64,000 nucleotides of DNA, taken from assembly GCA_920105625.2 (NCBI GenBank), contig OV050030.1, forward strand, positions 164,151,860-164,215,859, written 5' to 3'. A program made the position numbers and the translations under genes. This document shows positions 9,447 through 19,654 of this stretch, piece by piece; position 1 is the first letter of the stretch, and every line of letters begins with the position of its first letter. A model generated the notes under the pieces. That model was not told the origin of the DNA and did no database searches. It saw only the letters and a list, made by a program, of their open reading frames with translations. The DNA comes from Clusia tigrina. Taxonomy: Eukaryota > Arthropoda > Insecta > Diptera > Clusiidae.

Positions 9447-9710
9447 AAAACAAATGTTGGAAATGAACCTCGGAACACTGAGGGACAACTGAAGGATATA
9501 ACGTCGTTGCTGAAGGACGGAAAGCGTTTTGGGATTAGGAAAAGAGGAAGAGAACAAAAGCGGAAACGGAAGCGACTGGCGTTTTTAAGAGTAATACTGA
9601 AGGAGCAGGAATCTGTGGAGGTCCCTATGCCGTGGGAACAAGCAAATAGATTGTGGCAAGAGGCATGCCAATTGGAGGAGCAGCTATACAAGATACGTGG
9701 GATAATATAA
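9399..9710 (+). CDS. Accessory basic reading frame of element B
   Basis: This frame of 103 codons (if started at 9399) lies in the leader before gag. It has a strongly basic stretch (RKRGREQKRKRKR) that could act as a nuclear localisation or nucleic-acid-binding segment, and a C-terminal helical, Glu/Gln-rich part. I do not recognise the family. The ATG at 9399 may not be the real start: an AG acceptor at 9446 lies in frame and could splice the frame to an upstream ATG at 8632. The TAA at 9708 ends it. Confidence 0.45.
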   Translation: MFSENIINHNFFFDFKKTNVGNEPRNTEGQLKDITSLLKDGKRFGIRKRGREQKRKRKRLAFLRVILKEQESVEVPMPWEQANRLWQEACQLEEQLYKIRGII

Positions 9711-9875
9711 GAATAGTATCATTGTTATGCTTAATTTGTTAGTTTAAGTATCACAACTAATTTAAAAAAGTATTTATTAATTAATAAAGTTTATATAAAA
9801 AAAGGAAGAAAACAAATATTTAGCATTCATTATTTATGGAATTTACGGCTTCATAGATAAGAATTTGTTCGGTCT

Positions 9876-10535
9876 ATGGAAACGCCAAGAGAAGCTATAA
9901 GATTGCTGGAAGCTCAAACGCTGCAGAGCGAGGCAACCCATAAGAGAATCAGGAATTGTAGGAAGGATAGCAACGCAAGAAAATATAGAACTAAAAAAAC
10001 TAGAGTACTTTCTAGGCAACTCCGGGAAACTGAGGAAGCCACATCGTATCTGGAGAAGGAAAATTTAGAGCTTAAGAGAATCGGGGCAACTGTTAAGCCA
10101 GCAAGAGTAAGATCGGCAACAACCTCTCAAATACATACGTAGACAGTACTAGCTTTGCCACCAGAAGTTGGCTGGCCGGAATATTTAACTCCGGAAGGGG
10201 TAGGTCGTGTGGTAAAGCCCAGATTAGTATTGAGTGAAGAGAGTGAACCGGAGTTTTTGTTTGACGCATCTGAAATCGGTGTCGAGCCATTTTCTCCAGG
10301 AAGTTCAATAGATAATAAAAGTCAGGGTTATCCGTCAATCGAGCCAGAAGCGGAAACAGTGCTGCGATATCCCGATACAGTGGACAATATTTCGCCTATA
10401 CGAGCAAACGGTCGAAGACTAATAAGTTTGAGTCCGTCATTGGTCAAGTACATTTTAGATCCGGGGGGAGGTGAATTTGGAAACAACCCAAGAAGACAAC
10501 GCGTTCAACTCTCAAGTTTTACAAGCCATATGTAA
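9876..10535 (+). pseudogene. Gag N-terminal part of element B with bZIP-like/coiled-coil segment
   Basis: The frame starting METPREAIRLLE contains a basic stretch with ARKYRTKKTR, then heptad-like Leu/Glu text ending YLEKENLELKR. It looks like the basic region plus zipper of ATF4-type bZIP proteins, although the invariant Asn of the basic region is not in its usual place. One TAG (10140-10142) interrupts the frame. The same frame then continues with an acidic, Pro/Ser-rich segment to 10535. At about 10475 the gag text moves to another frame. I read 9876-11610 as one original gag. The alternative is an ordinary gag coiled coil without DNA binding. Confidence 0.55.
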
Positions 10536-11608
10536 AACGAGAATAAGTAAAATGGGTATAGAGAAGATTTCAAAGGCAGTAGCTAGGTTAGTACCTGTGT
10601 TTACTGGTGCTGCTTCAGAAGATTTAAGGTCAGTACTCAGTAGGTTCATTCAAGGTTGCATAAGCCCTGATGAGTTACAGGATTTCTTCAACTGTATTAA
10701 GCACAGGTTATTTGGAGATGCATACAACCTTGTGCTGCCAAAACAATTCGCCAGTGTGAACGAGCTTTACGGCCTTCTGAAGATAACCTATTTAGAGGAG
10801 AGAACTCTGGAAGACATATCCCAAGAGATTAGAATCGGGAAACCTGGCAGGGGAAGACATACGCGCCTTTGCCAGGCGTTTGGAGTCACTTCGGATGTTG
10901 GCCCAGGAAGTAATAAAAAATAAGTACAATGGCGTTGGAGATACAGCACTATTATACGAAGTTGACAAGTCGGTGTTAACGACTTTCGTAGTGGGACTCC
11001 GCAAGTCCGCTCTAAAGATTCAAATGCCGAATAGCAGAACAGGAAATCTGGAGGAATTGGTAGAAGAAGCAATTATAGCACAAGTCCTCGTGGAACGGAG
11101 TACGGCCAGTTTGGGGGAGATACATATGTTCGAGAATAGACAGGATAGTTTTACTGCCGCTGTCATGGATAGAGAAGGAAGAAATTCCGTCCCAAACACA
11201 TACAGAGGAGCGTATAATTCCGGTGTCTCGGACAGCAGAGCCGCGAATCCGAGAAATCCGCACAGGAAGTTTGTACAGAGGGCACCCACATGTTCGTTCT
11301 GCCGTAAGCCAGGTCATACAAGGGATGAATGCGTTACACGCAAAAACACGCTCTACTGTATGGAGTGCCCAACATATGGTCATGAGGCAAGTAGACAGTG
11401 CCAAATAGACACTAAATGGGATCAAAGTAGAAGGCAGCCAGGTACGAGGTGCCCGGATCCACAATTCAGGGACAGCAGGGGTAGTAGTCCACGAGTTAAC
11501 CCAGTGGAAGGAATTAACCAAGGAAGAAATCCTTTCAACACTGGGAGTGGCCAGCAGCGACCAAATTGGAATTCCAGAAGTGAACCAAGGATAAGCAACA
11601 GGTGTTGA
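10471..11608 (+). pseudogene. Gag (capsid and nucleocapsid) of element B
   Basis: Capsid-like helical text (PKQFASVNELYGLLKITYLE, DISQEIRIG, EDIRAFARRLESLRML) is split by one frameshift near 10845. The second frame runs to 11608 and holds two zinc knuckles, CSFCRKPGHTRDEC (about 11292-11333) and CMECPTYGHEASRQC (about 11359-11403). A third, CFSCGRMGCRAAEC with Cys replacing His, follows in another frame after the stop (about 11611-11652). The product would package element RNA; this copy cannot make it. Confidence 0.8.
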
Positions 11609-11899
11609 GATGCTTCTCATGTGGACGAATGGGATGTCGGGCAGCGGAATGCAGGGATAGACAATTCTATCAAAGGAACCGGGGAAACTTCCAGCGGCCC
11701 AGTCGAGGCCAGTAGACTGGGAAGCCAAAAGAAAGGAAGTAATAGCTAGACCGGAAGTACGTGTGACTGGTAATGTAGTAATTATAGTCCAAGAGAAGGA
11801 GGAGCAAGAGGCTCTCCAATACCACGTACCGGGTAATGTAAGAACAATGGTTCAAGATACGGAGGAGCAAGAGTCTCTCCGGGAAAAAAATTTGGTTGT

Positions 11900-12478
11900 G
11901 TGTGGATTTGGGTAACTGTGATGAATGTAGTACTTAGATTAAGTTTTAATAAGGTTAGAAAATATAGGTCAATCGCCGCGTACGTGGTACGAGGCTGTAT
12001 AGTTAAGATATTCACGGTAATTTTGAGGGAGTATAGGATTGTAAAGGATAACTGTGGTGCATGGAGGAAAAAATTTGAAGAGTTAGGAAGTGGATACGCG
12101 TCCATTTTGGAATCAAAAGGGCGTTGTTTCGTTGTGAGCAGGATAGGTGATGCCTTCATCGAGATACCCTGCAAGGAGGCAGCTAGTGGAAAGCAAGTGC
12201 TTTTGGTAGACTCAGCCTCGCAAAATCACCAGCCTCGTCAAATCTGGTGTTTTACGGAAAGGACTAGTTGTTAACCCAAAGGATGTAAGAACGCTTAATG
12301 GAGCGTTCGGAAGATGCATCAGGACACTGGGGTCGCTCAGAATAGGGCACAGTGAAGTTAAGGGCATGCGTTTTAGAGTGCACGCAGTGGAATTGGATAG
12401 GGAAGGTATTTCGGCCGATGGGATAATTGGCCCCGATAATCTCTGGGGCCGCATCTTACTGGTTGCGCTAGAAAAATA
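11900..12478 (+). pseudogene. Aspartic protease region of element B
   Basis: The frame reaches KQVLLVDSAS at about 12195-12225, the active-site box of retropepsins, with Ala where Gly is expected (DSA instead of DSG/DTG). A frameshift follows immediately. The rest of the domain continues in the next frame (SLVKSGVLRKGLVV, DVRTLNGAFGR, ADGIIGPDNLWG) to a TAG at 12477-12479. The domain order fits gag-PR-RT. The frameshift and the altered active site both point to inactivity. Confidence 0.75.
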
Positions 12479-12879
12479 GATATCATTTTATGATGATAAT
12501 AAGAATAGAATCCTTACTCTTCCATTAAAGTCATGGCAGGAAGGAACCGTGAATAGGGTTAAGAATTGTATGGAGGTAGTGAATGCAAGGTCAACTAGAG
12601 TAGTTACTATGCGTGTAAAAACGAAACTGAGAACTCTTGTTTTGCACAAGCAGCAGCTAGCGGACCGCGTATACTCGTATATGGGCGAGACCATAACGCA
12701 CGTTGACAAGGGTAAGGTGTACGCTTGCGTACTCAACGAATCAGAAAAGGACTACCTGATGGATGAAGATTTTAGGCCTAAGTTCACTAGTTATCATAAT
12801 TTTAAAGAACCGAATTATTGATCGGTTAATCAGATTAAGCAGGTAGATATAAGGAAAATAATGGAGACGATGCTAGAAT

Positions 12880-13664
12880 GACTGAAGTTAGACCCAAGTG
12901 TAAATTCAGAAGAAAAGGCATCAATAGAAGCAATTTGTACGTCATTCCATGACATATTTTTGGTGGAAGCAGACCAGTTGACATACACACCAGAGGTAGA
13001 GCATGAAATACCTACTAGAGTGGATCAACCACCAATAAACCAGAAACAGTGCAGATTGCTACAAGCTCACAAAGATGAAGTAAACAGGAAAGTGGAAGGA
13101 ATGTTAAAGAATAACATAATTTCACCGAGTATCTCAGCTTGGAACTCACCACTAATTTTAATACCGAAGAAGGGGGGTCCTCAGGGTCAGAAGAACTGGA
13201 AAATTGTGGTCGATTTTAGGAAATTTAACGACGCCAGTATCAAGGTGGTGTTCCCGATACCAAGGATAGAAGAAATTCTGGATCAATTGCGACACAGTAG
13301 ATATTTTTCTACACTTGATTTAGCGAGTGGCTACCACCAAGTTCTGGTGGATACCCAAGATAAACAGAAAACCGCGTTCAGCACCGGTTTAGGGCCTTAT
13401 GAGTTTAATAGAATGCCGTTTGGATTAACAGGAGCACCGGCTACCTTCCAACGGTTGATGAACCATGTGCTAACAGGCTTGCAAGGGTTAGATGGTTTTG
13501 TGTATCTGGATGATATTGTAATTTATGGGAAGAACTTGCAGCAGCATTCGCAACGCTTGTGCAAGGTGCTCCAGAAATTACGAGAACACAATTTGAAATT
13601 AAACACGGAGAAATGGCAATTTTTGCGAAGGGAGGTGGTTTATTTAGGCCATCGTTGCTCATAG
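12880..13664 (+). pseudogene. Reverse transcriptase of element B
   Basis: The RT domain reads almost intact from 12960 to 13664. It has ISAWNSPLILIPKKGG, WKIVVDFRKFND, the first catalytic Asp in FSTLDLASGYHQV (about 13310), MPFGLTGAPATFQRLM, and the catalytic box GFVYLDDIVIYG (about 13495-13530). It ends VVYLGHRCS with a TAG. The connection to RNase H lies in another frame after about 70 bp that still read in part as GALPDPQKVE. The catalytic residues are present; translation with the rest of pol is blocked. Confidence 0.88.
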
Positions 13665-13736
13665 GCAGGAGCACTGCCTGACCCGCAGAAGGTGGAATGC
13701 GTCAAAAATTGAGCGATTCCTAGAAATAGAAAGGAA

Positions 13737-14501
13737 GTGCAAGCATTCCTAGGACTATTGAACTATTACAGAAAGTTCGTAGAAGGACTAGCCGGAATTG
13801 CGTTGCCGATTAACAAGTTGCTACGAAAAGGGGCAAAGTTGGAATGGACAGAGAGATGTCAACAAGCATTCGAGAGGCTAAAGAAAATAATTAGGTCGCC
13901 ACCGATTTTGGCGTACTCCGACTTTGAGCAAACTTTTTTGTTGACCACTGATGCTAGCAACGAAGCATTAGGTGCAGTATTGTCACAAGGGGAAGTCGGT
14001 AATGACCGACCAATAGCAATCGCAAGCAGAGCGCTTAGTGATACGGAGAAAAGATACTCCACAATAGAAAAGGAATTCCTAGCCATAGTGTGGGCTACGC
14101 AGAATTTTAGGGCGTATTTGCTAAGACGCCAATTTAGGATATACACTGATCACCAACCGTTGAGAGGCATAGCCAATTTGAAAGACCAAACGTCTAGGCT
14201 AGCCAGGTTCAGACACAAATTGTCTGAGAATGATTTTGAAATCATATACAAACCGGGGAAAAAGAATCTGAATGCGGATGCACTCAGCAGAGTACCGCAG
14301 GCACAGAAAGAATCAGTAGTGCAAACGAGGGCCAAAGCATGGTCAGATAAGGAGAAAGCCGAGAGAAGGCAAGAAGATAAAATTGATGCTACAAGAGATG
14401 TTAGCAATGCGGGTTCCGATGCCAATGAACAAACAGCCTCTAATGTGGAATGGCTGGAGGATAGAAAAGATATATATAGAAAAGATATAGGGTTTTCATG
14501 A
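13737..14501 (+). pseudogene. RNase H of element B
   Basis: It opens with the RT thumb/connection (QAFLGLLNYYRKFVEGL) and carries the RNase H catalytic set: Asp in TTDASNEALGAVLS, Glu in STIEKEFLAIVWA, Asp in IYTDHQPL and Asp in NLNADALSR. The C-terminal 55 residues are charged, low-complexity linker. TGA at 14499 ends the frame just before the integrase frame. The first part of the integrase zinc finger is missing. Confidence 0.87.
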
Positions 14502-15502
14502 TTCACCCCTGGGTGGACCCCAGGGATTCTGGAAAACTCTTGACAGAATTAGGCGAGAATACGGATGGAAATTTATGCTCAAGGACATTAAAAAATATAT
14601 AAAGAGTTGTCCGAAATGTCAGGCCAACAAAAGTTCAAGGCTAACGAAGATGCCAATGGTGTTAACTGACACACCAAAACAGCCATTTGATAAAGTTCAT
14701 ATGGATATTGTAGGTATTTTACCTGAGACAGTTTCAGGAAACAAGTATATTTTGACGTTCCAAGACGATTTCTCAAAGTATATGGCATGCGTGGCTATAC
14801 TCGATGCTGAAGCAAGCACGGTGGCCAAGGCATTCTTTGATGAAATTATAGCACGGTACAACATACCTAAGGTTTTGATAACCGACAATGGTTCGAATTT
14901 TGTATCGAAACTATTTACGGAAACGTGTAAAATGCTGGGAATCAAGAAATTGCATATAACACCATATCATCCCCAGGCGAATGGCTCACTGGAGCGTAGT
15001 CATCGACCTCTGGCCGAGTACTTGCGCAGTTTTGCCAAGGAAGACGGATCGAATTGGGATCAATGGTTGACCACTGCAGTGCATGTACACAACAATACTG
15101 TGCATGTATCAACGAAGCAAACTCCTTTTAGAACACTCTACGGGTTTGATTTTAACATGCCAGCAAATTTGAAGCGCAAATGTGCGCCTGTATACAATGC
15201 TGATGACCCGAATAAAGTGCAAAAGTATCAGTTACAGCGGGCGCACGAATTTGTTAGAGAAAACGAGGATAGCGCTAATCGAGTAGCCAGGGAAGCCTAC
15301 AACAAGGTACTAAACCCAGTAATTTTTCATGTGGGTGACCAAGTACTAATGAAGAATTAGGCTAGGAGAAACAAATTCTCACCTGTGTGGATAGGTCCAT
15401 ATTCAGTAGCAGAAATCCGCAGCCCGGTTACAACAGTTGTAACGATTAAGGGCAAGAATAAAAAGCTACATAATAATTTGTTGAAATTATTCCAAGCAAG
15501 GT
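14497..15502 (+). pseudogene. Integrase of element B
   Basis: In the frame from 14497, HDSPLGGPQGFWKTL is the HHCC zinc finger with Pro in place of the second His, then CPKCQANK. The catalytic triad is visible: Asp in HMDIVGILP, Asp in ITDNGSNF and Glu in ANGSLERSH. A TAG at 15358-15360 interrupts the C-terminal part, which continues SPVWIGPYSVAEI (GPY/F-like module) and KLHNNLLKLF to a stop at 15502. The core is intact, but the zinc finger and the stop make function unlikely. Confidence 0.87.
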
Positions 15503-17121
15503 AACACAAATAGAAACATGTTTTGGCAGTGTTTTACAAGTGTGAACACGAAATAACAACGTAAATAGATACCGCGTAAGTGTATTAAATAGCACGGTTC
15601 TGACGTTCAAAGTCAATGCCAGTAGAAGTGTGCCACTTAAACTGGGGCGAATAAAATTTTCGTAATAAAAATATGCTTCCTAGCCACTGTTGCCGAATGA
15701 AGCACAGTTTTTTTTTGTACGACAGTAGTGGGTAAGTAATATGAAATAATACAAAAAAGAAATGAAAACAAAAATGAATGCTAATAAAAATATAAGAATA
15801 AAGAAAAAAAAATGGGGTGGCGCAATGGCATTTCGTGCGACAATTAATGGGAAAAGTAAACAGGAAAATAAAGTTTTTGAATTTTTGTATAAAACATATA
15901 ACAGAAGGGGTATTCCGGGGTATGGCATAAGTTAGCATCGGTCATGCTTATGCTTTTGGGTAAGGTGAAAGGAAACATACTGTTGTTGTTTGTGGTTGTT
16001 TTGCGTGCTTTTATGAATTTATGAACGTTTATATCGTAGTATTGTTATTCATTTGTGTTTCTGTAGTTGAAGTACGTAATATCAAGCAAAAGCATACAAA
16101 CATATGTATATATGCAACATATGTGTGTGTGTCGGCAAAAACCAACGCGAGAACACGCTTCGAAACACTTTTCTGCTATTGAACCAGCAACCAGCCTAGT
16201 CAGCTTCTCGTGCCACTCTGCCATCTACACGTTGGCTTGTACTAATTTGTATGAAACTAGCTTTCTGCCATTCAACCAGCAACCTGCACAAGTCAGCTAT
16301 CTCGCGCCACTCTGCCAGCACCCTAACTCCCCCAACTGCTGCTCCAGTATGGGGGCCTCCGCTGTCAGCTTCAAAGTTAGGAGCATCCTCCAGGCAAGGG
16401 CTACCTCTTGTGGGTAGTCCCACTGTGTGTCAATGTCATGGAGTTGCTCAAACAGCTCCTGGATCAGCCGTTGGTTGGGCCCCCATGGCTGGTCGAGGAG
16501 GCGTCGGTTCTTGGTTGGGTCCAGGTTCAGCGCGGCGGCGTGCAGCAGGGATGTTCCCGTTTCTGTCAAGGTGGCCATTACCTGGGAGTGATGGAGAACG
16601 GCAGCTCCTAGCTTCAAAGATGGGGTCATCATGTTGCGGGTGGATTGGAGTTTTGGTAGTGTGGCAAATACAATGCAAAAGCACGGTTTTTATAGGAAAT
16701 CAATGAGAGGTCTGTTTTCGGAAATATGCTAACAAGGCAAGTTTAAGCAATGAACGAGGTACAGGATGAGAGAAAAGAAAAACAGAAAAATTTACCCAAA
16801 TTAGCTGAGCTAAAGTGCTGAGACATGTTCACAAGTCGGCCAGCGATAATCTGGTCATACTGTAGTTTGGTCTTTTTTTTTTGACTCGAGCACCCTACGA
16901 CCATATGTCAATTATGGGGGTACTAGGTGTAGAATAAGTATGCGGATATATATTTGAACAAGTAAGTATTTTTATTGTATAGTTAGGTATATGAAGACAG
17001 ATAATTAGAAATTAGGAATTTGGAGACTTTGCAGCGGACTATATGTAAATATACATATCTTTTTTCTGTTTATTAATTAGGAATTTAGTGTATGGGAAAA
17101 TGAAGAAAGGTATATTAAAGG
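15503..17121 (+). other. 3' region of element B between pol and the LTR remnant
   Basis: 1.6 kb without a sense reading frame of note. It has AT-rich flanks and a GC-rich core at about 16290-16650 with antisense ORFs. Two imperfect tandem units of about 90 bp (about 16169-16259 and 16260-16350) share AACCAGCAACC and GCCACTCTGCCA. No env-like product is encoded on the plus strand. Most of the 3' LTR is missing from its right edge. Confidence 0.6.
16297..16632 (-). CDS. Antisense ORF in the 3' region of element B, unknown function
   Basis: A minus-strand frame of 111 codons starts MMTPSLKLGAAV. It lies in a stretch much richer in GC than the rest of the element and predicts a helical protein without Cys clusters or membrane segments. 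A second minus frame (16423-16196) continues similar text (ADLCRLLVEWQKA), and the end of the first frame echoes it (CWQSGAR), as expected from the local tandem repeat. I do not recognise the family. It may be an antisense gene of the element, captured sequence, or chance. Confidence 0.35.
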   Translation of the reverse strand: MMTPSLKLGAAVLHHSQVMATLTETGTSLLHAAALNLDPTKNRRLLDQPWGPNQRLIQELFEQLHDIDTQWDYPQEVALAWRMLLTLKLTAEAPILEQQLGELGCWQSGAR

Positions 17122-17138
17122 AAACACGGACCCCAACA
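17122..17138 (+). repeat. 17-bp remnant of the 3' LTR of element B
   Basis: AAACACGGACCCCAACA is identical to the last 17 bp of the 5' LTR (8492-8508) and is followed directly by the CAAC duplication. The bases before it do not match the LTR. A deletion has therefore removed all but the end of the 3' LTR. Confidence 0.8.
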
Positions 17139-17142
17139 CAAC

Positions 17143-17436
17143 ATCCTGTGAGAAAAACTATTGCAGGTACGATTTAGAAGCTTTGTCTGTTATCAAGGCA
17201 CTTAAAAGGTATCGATTTTATGTTTTGGTGTTTAACTTGTGGGCAACTTTCAACTTGAGGTAATTTTAACTTGTCTTTTTATTTTTCAGGGCGTTGCCGA
17301 CTCCCAAACGCCTTTAAAGCAATAAACAATGAAACGTATGATATGTACCTGCCTTATTCAATTGTACAATATACTCCATGTCTACTTTGCTAAACAGTTA
17401 TTGAAAACAGAAGTTAAGATTACTAATTAATAATGA
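17143..17436 (+). pseudogene. Ty3/gypsy relic C, right part: RNase H
   Basis: RNase H resumes with SCEKNYCRYDLEALSVI and KALKRYRFYVL. A 62-bp GT...AG interval (17228-17289) with a TTTTAAC-like branch site and a pyrimidine tract follows. After it, VADSQTPLKQ resembles the next RNase H segment (usual form VTDSQALKQ). Stops appear soon after, and the relic fades before the mariner insertion at 17439. Confidence 0.7.
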
Positions 17437-17438
17437 TA

Positions 17439-18663
17439 CGAGGGCGGATTGATATTGAAGCTACCTAAATAGGAAAAAAACATTTTTTTTTTTCAAAAGC
17501 CATTTATTTCTCAACAAAGTCTTCTTTTACTTCGACACACTTAGTAAGACGATATTCCAACTTTTTTTATACCATCTGAACAATACGATTTCGGGAACCC
17601 CTCAAAATACGCGTTAGTTTCGGTAATCACTTCTTCGTTTGAGATGAATCTTTTTCCTGCGAGCCATTTTTTCAAGTTTGGAAACAGGAAAAAGTCACTA
17701 GGAGCTAAATCTGAACTGTAAGGTGGATGATTAACCAATTCGAAGTGTATTTCACGTAATTTTAGCATCGTATCTAATGCTGTGTGAATCGGTGCGTTGT
17801 TTTGAAGAGAGTGCAATTTTTTCTTCTTTAAATGTGGTAGTTTTTCCTTGATTGCATCAATCAATTGATCCAATAATGCACGATAATACTTTCCTGTGAT
17901 TGTGGATCCTTTTCAAGTTAATCGATGAGCAATATTCCGTGTGCATCCCAAAATACAGTGGCCATAACCTTGCCAGCCGATTTCACTGCCATCGCCTTCT
18001 TCGGAGCACTTCCACCAGCTTCCAGCTTATTAATCGACGCCAAAAATCAACAGGATTACGCTATATCATGTCCAAACAGCGCTGTGAAGTGGTCTGTCGA
18101 ACTCGTTTTTGTTCGACACTGAGCAAACGCGGCACCCATCTTGCCGATAGCTTTTTCATATGCAAATGTTCATGCAAAATGTTGAACACACGTTCATATG
18201 ATGTGTTTACCAGTTCAACAATCTCACGCAACTTGACTCGGCGATTATTCATAACGATATCGAGGATTTTCTTGATATTTTCTTCAGTAACCACCTCTTT
18301 TGGCCTTCCTGTTGATGGTATTGTTGCAGTGCTGCTTCGGCCGCGTTTAAATTCAGCAATCCAATATTTTACTATGTAATCTGACGGAGCAGACTCACCG
18401 TAATGTTTATCGAGCTTTTCTGTTGTCTCTTTCGCCTTTTCCCTTTCAAATAATAGTGTTTAATCACTGCACGAAATTCGCTTTTTTCCATTTTTCAAGA
18501 AACACAAAAGTTGCTTACTTCAAACGACTACAACAAATAAACTAATCGATGAATTTGGGTGAAATTTCTGACGTTTGAGAGATCGCAATTTCTAAAAAAA
18601 AAAAAGTTTTTGTGTTTGTGCTGCCATCTAGCGCTAGGTAGCTTCAATATCAATCCGCCCTCG
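17439..18663 (-). mobile_element. mariner element, 1225 bp, complete ends, dead transposase
   Basis: The ends are perfect 29-bp inverted repeats (CGAGGGCGGATTGATATTGA... at 17439-17467 and its complement at 18635-18663) flanked by TA on both sides. The single gene runs on the minus strand. The length is close to the usual 1.3 kb. Perfect terminal repeats with a decayed gene suggest a copy that could still be mobilised in trans or is fairly recent. Confidence 0.93.
17541..18491 (-). pseudogene. mariner transposase
   Basis: The start is at 18491 (MEKSEFRAVIKHYYLKGK). A frameshift follows near 18445. A helix-turn-helix region with EFKRGRSST and STGRPKEVVTEE comes next, then KKLSARWVPRLL. Downstream, FWDAHGILL and EKDPQSQES read in a second frame, and HPPYSSDLAPSDFFLF in the ORF ending at 17541. 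The segment with the first catalytic Asp (usual form TMDETW) is deleted. The second catalytic motif (usual HxDNAxxH) reads LQNNAPIH, with Asn for Asp. Only the third Asp remains, so the enzyme is inactive. Confidence 0.9.
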
Positions 18664-19640
18664 TATATACATATAAGTTAGCGGTGCGCATATTTCTTTC
18701 ACCTTCCAACTTATCTTTAGTGTTGCCCTTGTTTTTTCGCACTTACCTAGTCTGTAATACATACAACTTTTTCCCAGTGTTGTTAATATCTTAAAATCCC
18801 ATTCTGTTGCACTGCTGGATAGCTTTAAGTTTTTCTGCTAAAATTTATTTTCACTCTTCTATAATCACTACCGACTAAGCAACACGTCTTCATAGAAGAC
18901 ATTAGTCACTAAACTTAATTAAATAAAACGTGTTATATTTACAATAGTGAATAAATTAATTAATCGAAGTTCTAAATAAAATATGTTTTAACTGAAGACA
19001 TTAGTAACTAAATTTAATTAAATAAAACGTGTTATAATTACATTAGTGAATAAATTAATTAATCGAAGTTCTAAATAAAACGTGTTCTAACTTATATGCA
19101 GTTTGTGCTTACAGCTGCCAGTTAGATTTTGTCATTGGTGGTGAAAATACTTAATTAGAGCAAAGCAAGGTTCGCGTATTGATCTTAATTGGGTTAAGGT
19201 TCGTATTCGCTATAATCGCGTTTTAACTTCTATTAAATTCATTTGTTTTCTTTTTTTTTGCCTTTTGTTCGATATTTTATGCGACACACTGCATTGCTGT
19301 AAATAACAACTAACAGAGACAGTACAAATAAACAAATCCATATAAATCAAAAACAACAGCGGCTCGTGTCTTTCAAATACTGGGGATTATTTGAACATTA
19401 ATACAGCGGCTACAATCTCTATTTATTAATTGCATTATAAATTTCTGAAGTCATGACAATAGAGAGGTCCATCCAAAAAATTGGTGTGTTTCATATTTTT
19501 ATAATAAACCTTAAAAGTAGGCACACTATTTTAATTTTAGATTATTTATTTGCATACTTTTAGGATCCCATCTGCAGTTTGAGAATGAGTGCACCACCCT
19601 GTGTGTGTAAGTCAAGACCCAATCTATTCGAATAAAAGCT
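18664..19640. other. AT-rich spacer with a 99-bp tandem duplication
   Basis: No gene was recognised. 18895-18993 and 18994-19092 are adjacent 99-bp units starting GAAGACATTAGT, nearly identical, with TTAATTAA-rich text. Confidence 0.75.
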
Positions 19641-19654
19641 TCTTTCGTTGTAGA

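Larger units (their letters stand above)
8035..17138 (+). mobile_element. Ty3/gypsy retrotransposon B, 9.1 kb, nested in relic C
   Basis: The element is bounded by TGTTG...CAACA ends and 4-bp CAAC duplications. In order it has a 5' LTR (8035-8508), a primer-binding site, a leader, an accessory reading frame, gag with three zinc knuckles, protease, RT, RNase H, integrase, a 1.6 kb 3' region with an antisense ORF, and only the last 17 bp of an LTR at the right end. Several frameshifts and stops make it inactive. No env-like frame with signal peptide or transmembrane segment was seen. Integrase and RT text resemble the 17.6/297/gypsy group; a finer assignment is not safe. Confidence 0.88.

Noticed and set aside
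15503..16300. env gene of element B
   Set aside because: No plus-strand frame with signal peptide, furin-type site or transmembrane segment; the longest plus-strand frames are short and compositional.
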